DNA from: Gentiana macrophylla
Taxonomy: Eukaryota; Streptophyta; Magnoliopsida; Gentianales; Gentianaceae
NCBI GenBank assembly: GCA_026214975.1
Contig: CM047807.1
Location: forward strand, 65,327,824 to 65,391,823
Length of the DNA stretch: 64,000 nt
Reading direction: 5' to 3'
This document shows, piece after piece, positions 46,221-57,055 of this stretch (within the stretch, counting starts at the first letter, position 1; every line of letters starts with the position of its first letter). The position numbers and the translations under genes were made by a program. A model generated the notes under the pieces. It did no database searches and was not told the origin of the DNA. It worked only from the letters and a program-made list of their open reading frames with translations.

Positions 46221-47566
46221 GTTCTGGTCAGTGTCTCGGTGGCATGCAGTGCAGTGTCGAGATAGCAACCTTAACTCTAGAAATTGATTTTATACTATTT
46301 GTAGTTAATCTAGAACTGAAATATTGTTAAATAGTGTTATATGAGTAATTTGTGCAAGTTTCTGGTTTCTAGAAATCATGTTTTAGGATTTGTAATGAAT
46401 GATGATCTTGTTCATGTTTTAGCTGGTATATTAAAAGGATCTTGATATTGCGGTGAATACCAGATTTGCGGTAAGAGAAGTATTTTGTGGATATCCGGAG
46501 AGAATACGGTGGTGAACAAGAACAAGGTTGTCGGACTATAGCTTATGAGAGTAAACACAAGTGATTCGACAAATTGACGGAGTAGCTCTGTGTATATTAG
46601 TTCTTGGATGCTTTGTATTACATTGTGACCCCATATATATAGGCTGAGACTAAGTCATTCTTTTGTTCATGACAAGACAATTTAATGAATGTAATTAGAG
46701 ATAATCATACAAACAAATACAAGTGGATTGGCCAGCTGTCTTGATAGGTATGGCGGGTAGCGGAGTCGTCTGTAGGTCGGACTCATATTTGCCTTGTCTT
46801 GATATCAGCCTGAGTATGTGGGTAAAAATCGCACGGAGTGGAGGGGCCCGGCTTACAGATAGCGGACAAGATCTGGCTTACAGATAGCGGACAGGATCCA
46901 GCTTACAGATGGTGGACAGGTCCCGGCTTACGAACGTCGGGTAGGATCTGGCTTATGAGTTGCGGACTAAGAGGAAGGAGGCCTAAGACCTGTTATTGGG
47001 CTATCTAAATAGGCCCAATCTAGGTGAACAGGGCCCCAATCCGGTTCGGGTATATCAATGGCCCCCTACTCTGCGCCTGGCTTGCCTGCCGAGGCAGAGA
47101 GTAGAGTTTGAAGAAGCAGCTGAAAGTCGCACCCTTATGTTGTCGTTCATGACAGAGGTGTGCTGATAGCAGTTTTCGGGCTAAGATCAGTGTTGACATT
47201 GTGTTGCCAATTATTGATAGATGTTGTGCATTGTAGATGCCGATAATGTTCTATATGGATTTAACCAGTGTTAGTATCGTGTAGCGAATTACCAGTTGTA
47301 TGTTGTGCATTGTAGCGGACAGGCTTAGATGCCGATAACGCTCTATTGGCTTAGATTTCCATGCGCAGAGCAACGGGCTTAGATGGCCTGAAGCTGTGTT
47401 GAATGGAGGCCGTAAGCCGCTTGAAGTGAGATCGCTGACCATAACAATCTGAGGCCGTAGGCTATATGGCGTTGAGGTCGCAAGTGGGGACCAGAGCAGT
47501 TGGAGCAATAACGGACGTATGGGTTCATGAAACGCCACGTCTGTTACGTTTTCCTGACATGATGTT
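46221..47566. other. Non-coding repeat-rich segment before CoD
   Basis: No convincing ORF. It contains CATATATATAGGC (about 46629-46641), a 25-bp tandem array (46850-46974), the phrase TCAATGGCCCCCTACTCTGC (47056-47075) and repeated words such as TGTTGTGCATTGTAG (47222-47236, 47300-47314). It continues across CoD: ATGTT (47562-47566) is duplicated at 56380-56384, so this DNA and the GyT unit were contiguous before CoD inserted. It may be LTR or promoter sequence of GyT. Confidence 0.45.
46850..46974 (+). repeat. Five tandem 25-bp repeats
   Basis: Units start exactly at 46850, 46875, 46900, 46925 and 46950, each beginning [G/A]GCTTA and containing a [G/T]GCGGAC- or GGTGGAC-like centre. Units 1 and 2 are nearly identical and the last two are more diverged. 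Confidence 0.85.
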
Positions 47567-49320
47567 TGTTTGAAATAAAATTTATGTTTTGATGATGATT
47601 CATCGCTTAATCAAGTTATCGTTATTAACCCCATTGATGAAGTGTCATAACTAGATGTTATAGTGCAAAGCAAAAAGATGTCTAGAATAATAATGTATAG
47701 GACTTTATAGAGTCTGATATTTGTATAAGTTGAATCAGACATGCACTGTAATAGTTCTAGGCTGTGAACTGAGAAAATATGAAACTAAGATTTAGTTAAA
47801 CTGAGATTCAATGAGAAACTGGAAAATAGAGAACACCAACATGAAAACTGAAGAAGATAAGTTCGCTGAGGGACACAGACTCAGTTGGCTTATCTGGTAG
47901 ACTGAAGAACTAAGGGTCATAGACTCAGTTACAGAAGACTGAAGAACTGAGGGTTCAAACTCAGTTATGAAGACTACGTCGAGACTGTAAAGTTAGACTT
48001 CAGACAAGCTTGTGGTGACCTGAACTGACTTTATGGATCTTGTATGAAGACCTAAGAATCATAAGGACAAATTCTTAGAAGATAATAAGTCATGGTGTAC
48101 TCTGATTAAGTCAATTATAATCAGATTAAAAACTAGAGTACTGATATTTGAAGAAGAGTAAAATCTCAGTTAATGCTCTATGTCAGTCAAGAAACTAACA
48201 AGTAACAATTTCAGTATAAAACTGACAAGGATACTCTGTTTTATATGTCAGTCATCCAACAAGCTGATAGTACAGTTGAACGTTATAAAGGAAGCGATTT
48301 TATTGGATGAAATACTGACGCAGCAGAACGGTTAGAAATATAGCCGTTACAAAAATCAAGCAGGATGAACGTTAAATAAAACCCTATAAATAGACTACCT
48401 CTACAACAACAAGAGAAGAGGCAAGAGGAATTAAAAAGAATCTATCTAGTCAAGAAAGATCTAATTAAGGGGGAAAGCCAATTTCGAAAGAATTCCTGCT
48501 AAGTTCTTAATTGCAAGATCAAGAAAATTTCTTCAAGTATCCAAGCACATTCAAGCAAAATCAAGAATCTATCACTTGCAGAAATTCAGAGCCGTGCAAA
48601 ATCTAATTATCCATAAGAAAAGCTCTAATCACAATTGAATCATAGTCATTGATTCAAGTCTCAACTTTGATTTCATCAAAGGTCAAGACTGTGAAACACC
48701 AAGAAGGTGTGAAGGACAGTTGAGTTTAGTCAGGAAGACTGTATTTGTGATGAGCTGGTGAAGAGGCAATTCTACCCTTCAACGACCAGTGTTCAAACAG
48801 TTGAAGAGCAGCAATCCTACATGTTCTACAAGTGTTTAGATAGTGAAGCTAGGGATTAGTCAAGGACTATCAGTTTAGAACTTTTTGTAACCGGGCCATC
48901 TCAAAGAAGTTCTAGTGGAATTTTCCTCCATCACGAGGGAAGAGAGGGCGTCTGAGGATTACACCACCTGGAACCTCTATAATTCTTGTTTATTTATTTT
49001 ACGCATTTATTTACTTCATTACAATCTTAATTATCTAAGTTCTCACGGTAAAACCAAGTCAACAAACTGTTTGTTATATAAATGCTAATTTTATCTGCTG
49101 CCAGTTAACTAGACTAAGAATGAGTCATTATTGACTTATACTTAGTTGAGGTAGCTGAAATCCGCACAAGTTAAGGGACAGGAACAAAACTGAACTGAGC
49201 ATCAGTTTGAGTTTCGTGAGAAACTTCGCCTTCAGGGCAATTCGATTCAGAAAAGATTTTGGTGACAAGTTTATTCACCCCCTCCCTCTAAACTTGTGTT
49301 AGCCTTTCCAAGGACCAATA
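47567..49320 (+). repeat. CoD 5' LTR
   Basis: It is 1754 bases, starts TGTTTGAAAT (one change from TGTTGG) and ends ACCAATA (ACA to ATA). TATAAATAG is at about 48384-48392. It carries inverted CTGAG/CTCAG words at 47870-47975. Confidence 0.9.
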
Positions 49321-49322
49321 AT

Positions 49323-49334
49323 TGTTATCGGAGC
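49323..49334 (+). other. Primer binding site of CoD
   Basis: TGTTATCGGAGC differs from TGGTATCAGAGC at two positions, two bases after the LTR. Confidence 0.8.
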
Positions 49335-49429
49335 AGTTCTTCCATTTGGAAGTGATTCAACGATATCTTACAAACTAGTTGTTAAAACCCCTTACTGTAT
49401 CTGTCATAGAGATACTTTAGTGAAATTAA

Positions 49430-50780
49430 ATGGATACATCTAGAATTAGAAGCTGGCTGAATAACCCCCTGACTGACTATTTGCAAAATGTTGTTTATGA
49501 TATTCAGGATCAAGTATTTGAAAGGTTCAGTACTACATGCTCTCACACAAATCTGGAACCTTATTTCAGTTATGATGAAGATATTGACATTGACGCATGG
49601 AAAGATGAATCAAGAGGATTTCCATCCCTAAGTGATCTTTCAGTAGAAGCAGAAAAAGAATGGCTACGAGTAGCTGATTATGTTGAAGACAAATTGACTG
49701 AAAACATTGGTGAAGATCCATCCGTTGCAAAAGTCAAAGATGCTATACTACACATGAGTTATGGAGGTGAAAGTTATGAGGAAATCATACTGCTAGGAGC
49801 AGCACAAGAAAATGCTAATGAAAAAGGGAAGCATGTTTTAATTGATGATAATTTCTCAACAGAAATTCTATCCATAAAAAATCAGGAGGTAATTGCATCT
49901 ACATCTAGCACTCATACTGCTATGAACAATCAGAAAAATGAAGATTTCAATGAATCCTTGGACATACTCATAAAGGAATTAGAGGAAATTCAAAAGAATT
50001 ATGATGATGTCAAAAAGGAGAAAAAGTTATTGAAAACTGAAATTTCAAGATTGAATGCTAGATCAAATTAATAAAGACTAATAATGAAACCAAGGAAATT
50101 CGACCAACTGATGAACTGATAGAAGCATTAAACTTCAAAGAATCATCAGTTGATTCAATTCCCAGTGTTCAGTTCAAACCTGGAAAACCTTTTGGAGACA
50201 GATCTGGTTTAGGGTTTGTTAATCAGAATAATTCTAAGTCCAGACCATGTTCAGTTGCATTAAAATTTGTGACTGCACAATGGTCAGGAACTCAAAAAAC
50301 TGATAAAATTATTAGAACTGACAAATTACTCAGCACAGCCATTTGCACAAATTGACAAAACTGAAAAATCAATTGGAAAGATACACCAAGCCAACAGATT
50401 TTTCAAAAAGAGTCAGAAGGCTGAAAAAGGCAGAAATGATCAGAGATCCGTAAGAAAAATCTTCAAGCCATATCCATTCGAAAACAAAGATTATTCATGG
50501 AATGATAAACTCAGAAGGAAAGGAAGACTATTTCCCACTGATGAAGATTGGAATGAACCTTCACATCAGTTGCACAAGCTGATCAAATCAAAAACTGTCT
50601 AGGCAAAATAGGAAAAGTATTTAAAAATTGACTATACTCAGTCAAAATATGAAGAGAAGTATAAAGTCAAAAATAAAAATGTATCATCAAAAGCTAACCA
50701 GTTAGGAACCAAACAGATATGGGTACCAAAAATTTCTAAATTTGTTTTGCAGGAAAATTACGGTAACTGGAAGCCGAAAA
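49430..50780 (+). pseudogene. CoD remodelled gag-like protein
   Basis: ATG 49430 (MDTSRIRSWLNNPLTDYLQ) opens a 213-codon frame. Its N-terminal ~150 residues are acidic and do not resemble the UBN2-like domain of CoA and CoC gag. The last 40 residues (ESLDILIKELEEIQKNYDD...) are a coiled coil colinear with the CoA/CoC gag coiled coil. After a stop at 50069-50071, another frame carries the gag tail, including FKPGKPFGDRSGLGFVNQ (compare the corresponding FKSGK..G...GLGF region of CoC gag) and the GRLFPTDEDWN-like segment (compare GRLYPTYDDWN in CoA). No CCHC zinc knuckle is present. The gag ends FVLQENYGNWKPKN, where the autonomous copies read LQDxWYFDSGCS, so the deletion starts at the protease boundary. 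Confidence 0.72.
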
Positions 50781-51112
50781 ACTGAGTTTTGTTCACAACT
50801 GAGTTTTTAAATTCAGGACGAGTACAGCTATAGATACACCTCATCTACCCTATTCACTACTGTCTAGCTACATATATCAAGAAAAGACGTGCTCCTTCTC
50901 AATCTAAACCGTTCATATTTTCCACTAATCCACCTTTTTCGCAATCTCAAAACATTTATGACAAGACGTTATGAGTCCCACCCAATTCATAACTACCTTT
51001 CCTACAAATTATAAATAACCCAGAATTTTCCATTATAATTCTTTACACTCGAATTTTGAATTTGCTTTCTCAATCTTCAAATTTTCAAATTCTCAATCAA
51101 ATCCAGAAAATA
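50781..51112 (+). promoter_or_regulatory. CoD region upstream of ORF3, with TATA box
   Basis: A perfect TATAAATAA at 51010-51018 lies 95 bases before ATG 51113, followed by a T/C-rich leader. With no pol hairpin remaining, this is the only recognisable signal before ORF3. It may drive a separate ORF3 transcript. Confidence 0.5.
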
Positions 51113-54100
51113 ATGACTTTCACTCTTGTTGAACCCGGAATGATCGTATCACTTGACCAATATATTTCAAAATACACTGATCAAACCTTAGTCAAAACAA
51201 TTGCAGCAAAGATTAAACAGATTAGAGGAATGGAGTACGCCTTCAACATCGATCTGAAAAGTGTATGTCTGGAAAGCATTGGAGACATCTATGAATTTGG
51301 ATGTACATCTATAGAAGGAGAAGACACACACACCTTCACCACGACTGTCAATGGTAAGGAGATCAAGGTCACTGAAGATCTAACTGCAGAAATCTTTGGG
51401 TTTGACAAATCTGGAGGAACAGCAGCCATCAAGTTGACCAAAGAACAAAAAGAAAAACTTTGGAAAGACATAGCTATTGGTGCAGAATCCGCAGTATTAC
51501 AAACCGGGAGCACAAGCCTGCTCAAACCTGAATTCAATTTTCTCTCAAAAAATTTGGCAAATTGCATAATTGGAAATGCAGGAAATTATAGCAATTTATC
51601 TGGAGCAAAATTGGATTTACTGTATGTGATTTGGTTTGGAGAAAACTTCAATTGGCAAAGATATATGTTTGATCAATTAGTGGCTCAATCAACTGACCTA
51701 CCCAAGAAGAAGACAGACGTTAAGAAATGTCGTTTCTATCACAAGAAAACTCTTGCATTAGTGGTCCAAAGAATACTCGACCATTTCGGAATCGCAAAGA
51801 GGAAAGAAACATCAGTTGCTGATGGGAAGATTGTTGTTAAGAAAGAAAAGGCTGGAAAGAGGAAAGCTGGAGGTTCAGTAGGTGAACCTAAGAAGATGAA
51901 AAGCAGGAAATCGAAGAAACCTGCAACTGGAGATGAATTCTTGGAACAAATTGTAGAATTAAGCAAAAAGAGAAAACAATTGGAAGATTTAGTGAAAAAT
52001 AAATCTGATCTTGTAACACCAACTAAAGAATCAGCACAGACAGCAAGAACTGAAGCTATTCTTGCTGAGTCTACCCCAATTCCAATAACTAAAGCGTTAC
52101 CCATTCAAGAACTAGTTTCACAAGAAATTGTGATGACAAAGGAAACTGAAGTTGTCAACGAGGAATTTGATCATGAAACCGAGCCACGAAGGAAGGCGAG
52201 ACTCGGGAGAGCAGGACCACGAGAGTTGAACATATTGATGAAGATTCTGATGGTGATGAAAGATTAATTGATGAAACAATGTTGGAAATTCTGTCGTTAC
52301 TTTCAAAATCAAGATCTACCCCCCAGAGATCTTTTTCCAGATTAGAACTTGAAGAATCAGGCAAAGGATTTTCAGTTTCTCAATCTGTGGAAAAAGGAGC
52401 CGAAGAAGAATCAAGATCAACAAAAATCATTAACTTGGATGAGCAAGTCAATGGAGAAGAAATTGTTGAACCAACTGAGAAAGAAGTTCCAGTTACTGAA
52501 TTGGAACTTGAACCAACTGAAAATCAAGCTGCTGAAGAAATTGTAAGTGAGAAAGTTGTGGAAACTGAACCAACAATCTCAGTCCCAGACATTGAAAAAG
52601 AGTCATCAGAAATTGCAATCACTGCTGAGGGAGAAATCAGCAGAACTAATGTTGTGCAAACAGAAGAAGTTGCAAGAACTGACCCTATGCAAACAGAAGA
52701 AGTTGCAAGAACTGACCCTATGCAAACTGAAGATGTTATTCCAGAAAGTAGTCAGGAAGTCACGAGAGAATCAGAAAAGATCATCACTCAATCATCAAAA
52801 GATCATGGAGAACTGATGTCATCTGATTATGAACGATTGCGCAAATATCAAGCTTGGAAATTCAGTTTCATTGCAAATCAAAGGAATCAGCTAGTAGAAA
52901 TGGAAGCTACTGAAAAATGGGTATTTGATTTATACAACATTACAAATCTATCTGAGATAATCAATACCGAAGATTTTTTGAATCAGGGATATGCACTGAT
53001 AAGGAATAGCTACTGGGAGGAACCCACAGTTGGTGGAAATTTCAAAAAGAATCATGATGATGATGATTCTCAGGATGATGCCAATCTACAAGAAGGAATT
53101 CTAGCCTCACTGCAAGAAAAAAGAACTGAAACTGATCAGAATACTGATAATGAGTCTAGTAGTTCTGAAGAATCCAGTGTATGTTCTAGTTCTAAAAGTG
53201 TGTCCGATGGACAGCAAGGAGAGAAAGAAGGTTATAAATCTCCTACAGACAAGTCTTTACTGGAGATAGCAAGAACAGTGGCAAGAATGGCTGAAGAAGA
53301 ATCAGATGAAGAATTAAATGAAGAATTGAATGTCCAGTTATCACCTAGAAAAGTTATTGATCAATCAAACGTGTAAGAAGTTTGAGAACAGTCTGAAAAA
53401 AGAAGAAGATCGGCAGAGTACAAAGAAAAACTGAAGTAAGTGATTGTCTCACCACTCAAGAAAGCCAATGAACAGCAAGCAGGAAGCTCACAAGAGGTTC
53501 CCACTCAGGTTGATCTCATTAAGTACTATCACAATGAGATAATCAGAATTCAAAAGGATGACAACAGCCTATTTGGAAAAGTCTTAAAATCCTTAGAGGC
53601 TAGTCAAGATGAAAGAAACAAGCTTGAAAAGAAAATGGATACTGTCACTGAAAATTGTCAAAACACCTTGATCGAGCTTCGAAAGACAACCATTGAGAAT
53701 GATGCAAGGAGAGATGAAACTCAAGACAGATGGAAAGGCATTCTAGATAATCTGGTTGATAGAATGATATTAATGGAAAGTGGAATGAAAGACTCAGTTG
53801 TAGCTCAAACCATTATTGGCATCAACTCAACAAAATCTGAATGCTTACATTAGAAGCTTAATTCATAAAGATGATGTCAATAAGGGGGAAAGTTTGGACA
53901 TCCTAAAAGTCAATGCAACTGAGATTCCACAATTCCTTCCAAAAGCTGATGATAAATTGAATGAGTTAAAGAAAGCTAGAGGAGAGTTTACTGATGAAGA
54001 AATGGAGTTAATTGTTAAGTACTCAGAGCCCACTGATAAAAGAGTTGGTTTAGACTCTCGCCTATTCAGTCTATTCAAAGATTTACCAGCAAGAGAAGGA

Positions 54101-54460
54101 GTATCAAGGGAAGAATCTCTAGAATCGTTCCTACATATGCAGAAGTTGCTCATGCACTACTTCAACAAACTCAAGAAATGGGAAGCAGATGGTATTATTG
54201 ATAAGGAATCGGAGAAAATTGAAAAGGCTGAATCTGAATTTGTTCAAAAGCTACTGAGAACAGCCACCAATGAAAGACTAAGACCAATTGTTTTCACCTT
54301 CGCGGTACTCTTCAAAAGCAAATTCTTCAGGAAGAACAATCTATCTGAATCATGGCACATTTGGGCAAGCATCCATGGAATTGAAAGCTCAGCTACAAAT
54401 GATGCTATGAGAACCGTTGCAGAAAGTTATGATAATCAATTTACTTTAGCCACCAAGTAA
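51113..54460 (+). pseudogene. CoD third ORF (best preserved copy), function unknown
   Basis: ATG 51113 (MTFTLVEPGMIVSLDQYISK). The N-terminal domain (about 250 residues) contains KIKQIRGMEYAFNI, EDLTAEIFGFDKSGG, FNFLSKNLANCIIGNAGNYSNLSGAKLDLLYVIW and FNWQRYMFDQL. A lysine-rich segment follows. The frame shifts near 52180-52215, inside a CG-rich patch, and continues to 53376 with an acidic domain that has an 11-residue repeat QTEEVARTDPM (33-bp units from 52657) and the conserved WKFSF...KWVFDLYNIT block. Three stops lie near 53374-53439, then a coiled coil (53440-53853), then another frame (53816-54460) with a charged C-terminal domain, ILKVNATEIPQFLP to ESWHIWASIHGIESS. Overall about 1,100 codons. 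Retention in a pol-less element argues it matters to the element; no membrane segment or enzyme motif is recognised. Confidence 0.75.
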
Positions 54461-54621
54461 AAAGAAACTTTCTTCTAGCTCTTTTTATTATGATGTATTT
54501 TATTACTCTACTTTGTAACTCAGTTATCAAATAAATTCTCAGTTTCTCAGTTCAGTTTGTTATTTACTGTATTTTGTTTTATCTTTTTGCATTTCTTTTA
54601 AGGAGGGTATTGACATCATCA

Positions 54622-54634
54622 GAAAGGGGGAAAT
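54622..54634 (+). other. Polypurine tract of CoD
   Basis: GAAAGGGGGAAAT lies directly before the 3' LTR start at 54635. Confidence 0.85.
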
Positions 54635-56379
54635 TGTTGGAAATAAAATTTATGTTTTGATGATGATTCATCGCTTAATCAAGTTATCGTTATCAACCCC
54701 ATTGATGAAGTGTCATAACTAGCTGTTATAGTGCAAAGAAAAAAGATGTCTAGAAGAATAATGTATAGGACTTTATAGAGTCTGATATTTGTATAAGTTG
54801 AATCAGAATAGCACTGTAATAGTTCTAGGCTGTGAACTGAGAATATATGAAACTGAGATTTAGTTAAACTAAGATTCAATGAGAAACGGAAAACAGAGAA
54901 ACACCAACATGAAAATCAAGAAGATAAGTTCATTTGAGGACACAGACTCTGTTGGCTTATTTGGAAGACTGAAGAACTAAGGGTCACGAGACTCGATTCT
55001 GAAGACCAAGAACCGAGGTTTAAACTTCGATTTATGAAGATTACGTCGAGACTGTAAAGTTAGACTTCAGGCTAGATTGTGGTGACCTGAACTAACTTTA
55101 TGGATCTTGTATGAAGACCTAAGAATCATAAGGACAATGAATTCTTAGAAGACAATAAGTCATGGTGTACTCTGATTAAGTCAATTATAATCAGATGAAA
55201 AACTAGAGTACTGATATTCGAAGAAGAGTAAAATCTCAGTTAATGCTCCAAGTCAGTCAAGAAACAGACAAGTAACAATCTCAGTATAAAACTGACAAGG
55301 ATACTCAGTTTTATATGTCAGTCATCCAACAAGCTGATAGTACAGTCGAACGTTATAAAGGAAGCGATTTTATTGGTTGAATTACTGACACAGCAGAACG
55401 GTCAGAAATATAGCCGTTACAAAAATCAAGCAGGATGAACGTTAAATAAACCCTTATAAATAGACTACCTCTACAACAACAAGAGAAGAGGCAAGAGGAA
55501 TTAAAAAGAATCTATCTAGTCAAGAAAGATCTAATTAAGGGGGAAAGCCAATTTCGAAAGAATTCCTGCTAAGTTCTTAATTGCAAGATCAAGAAAATTT
55601 CTTCAAGTATCCAAGCAAAATCAAGAATCTATCACTTGGAGAAATTCATAGCCGTGCAAAATTTAATTATCCAGAAGAAAAGCTCTAATCACAATTGAAT
55701 CATAGTCATTGATTCAAGTCTCAACTTTGATTTCATCAAAGGTCTAGACTGTGAAACACCAGGAAGGTGTGAAGGACAGTTGAGTGCAGTCAGGAAGACT
55801 GTGTTTGTGATGAGTGGTGAAGAGGCAATTCTACCCTTCAAGGACCGGTGTTCAAACAATTTGAAGAGCAAACAATCCTACATTTTCTACAAGTGTTTAG
55901 ATAGTGAAGCTAGGGATTAGTCAAGGACTATCGGTTTAGATTTTTGTAACCGGGCCATCTCAAAGAAGTTCTAGTGGAATTTTCCTCCATCATCACGAGG
56001 AAGAGAGGGCGTCTGGGATTACACCACTTGGAACCTCTATAATTCTTGTTTATTTATTTTACGCATTTATTTACTTCATTACAATCTTAATTATCTAAGT
56101 TCTCACGGTAAAACCAAGTCAACAAACTGCTTGTTATCTAAAGGCTAATTTTATCCATTGCTAGTTAACTAGGCTAAGAATAAGTCAGTATTGACTTTAT
56201 ACTCGATTGAGTTAGTGAACTCCGCACAAGTTAAGGGACGAACACAAAAAGCGAATCGAGCATCGCTTTGAGTTTCGAGAAACTTCGCCTTCTGTGGGAA
56301 ATTCCAGTTCATGAAAAGTTTTTTGTGACAATTTTATTCACCCCCTCTGAACTTGTGATAGCCTTTCCAAGGACCAACA
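54635..56379 (+). repeat. CoD 3' LTR
   Basis: It is 1745 bases, TGTTGGAAAT to GGACCAACA, followed by the TSD ATGTT. CG-type word changes relative to the 5' LTR cluster at 54910-55040 and 56190-56290. Confidence 0.92.
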
Positions 56380-56384
56380 ATGTT

Positions 56385-56656
56385 TGACATGAACCGTCCT
56401 CTTTTCTGATTGGCCAGGAGGACCCGGAAACCGTTCCTAGCAATGATGGCGTTTGAATTTTGAAAACCCAAACGTCATTTCCCTCTATTTTCTTTTAATA
56501 AATAGAGTCCTTCTCCCCCATTCTCCTACTTTCCCTTTTTCTGAATATAATTCTGGCAACACAGGTTTAGAGGATTCCGGCGATAGCAAGCAGATTCCGG
56601 CAAGCAAGCAATCTCAGACAAAATCCACACTCCTCATCCCCATTTTACTTAATCAG
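56385..56656 (+). promoter_or_regulatory. GyT promoter and untranslated exon
   Basis: TTAATAAATAGAG (about 56497-56509) is a TATA-like box with a C/T-rich start region after it. Upstream, AATGA..CGTTTG and CAAACGTCATT (about 56438-56478) form an inverted pair around ACGT-type sites. The exon ends AATCAG|GTATGA. This DNA was joined to 46221-47566 before CoD inserted. Confidence 0.5.
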
Positions 56657-57054
56657 GTATGAATTCGTATATTTTTCCTGCCTTTTTATTTGATTTTGCC
56701 CTTTCCTTAGATAGAATGCTATCATACTGTAGAATTGTATCTGTTAATTTAGGGTTTTTCGGATGAACACTGTAAATTTGCCCCTTATGCTTCTATGTAC
56801 TTGTGCCCCCTTTCCCAAAAATCCTTCAATTCATAGATGCATAAGCTATTTGCTATATTCAATGTTTGAATGTTTTATTTTGTTTGGGATTTTCCAGGGT
56901 TGTTTGGGGGTTTTCTGGGTTATTTAGGGGGTTTTCTGGGTTATTTTGCTTAAGGATGGAGGGGCGAGGTGTCGGGATGTGATTACTCTCACTTCGGCCC
57001 GATTTCCATGTCTGGGTGATTATACTGATCCACCTCACCCTGTTTGTTTTCTAG
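56657..57054 (+). other. Candidate 5'UTR intron of GyT
   Basis: Donor CAG|GTATGAATT and acceptor TTGTTTTCTAG|A sit one base before ATG 57056. The 398-base segment is T-rich with repeated TTTCTGGGTTATT words near 56910-56945. The splice sites fit the plant consensus; splicing is inferred. Confidence 0.6.
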
Positions 57055-57055
57055 A

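Larger units (their letters stand above)
47567..56379 (+). mobile_element. CoD: complete pol-less SIRE-like element (non-autonomous)
   Basis: A perfect TSD ATGTT (47562-47566 and 56380-56384) flanks two LTRs (47567-49320, 54635-56379) of the same family as CoA. There is a PBS (49323-49334), a polypurine tract (54622-54634) and 5.3 kb of interior. The interior codes for a gag-like protein and the long third ORF, but no protease, integrase, RT or RNase H segment is present. The join falls where protease should begin. Both boundaries and the TSD are intact, so the pol-less form itself probably transposed, using enzymes supplied by related elements. Confidence 0.9.

Noticed and set aside
51739..52104. 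Minus-strand open frame opposite CoD ORF3
   Set aside because: Low-complexity shadow of the lysine-rich plus-strand ORF.
18740..56290. Repeat-induced or methylation-driven mutation as the cause of the CG patches
   Set aside because: That process removes CG and CHG sites by C-to-T change, whereas the patches gain CG words from CTG/CAG.
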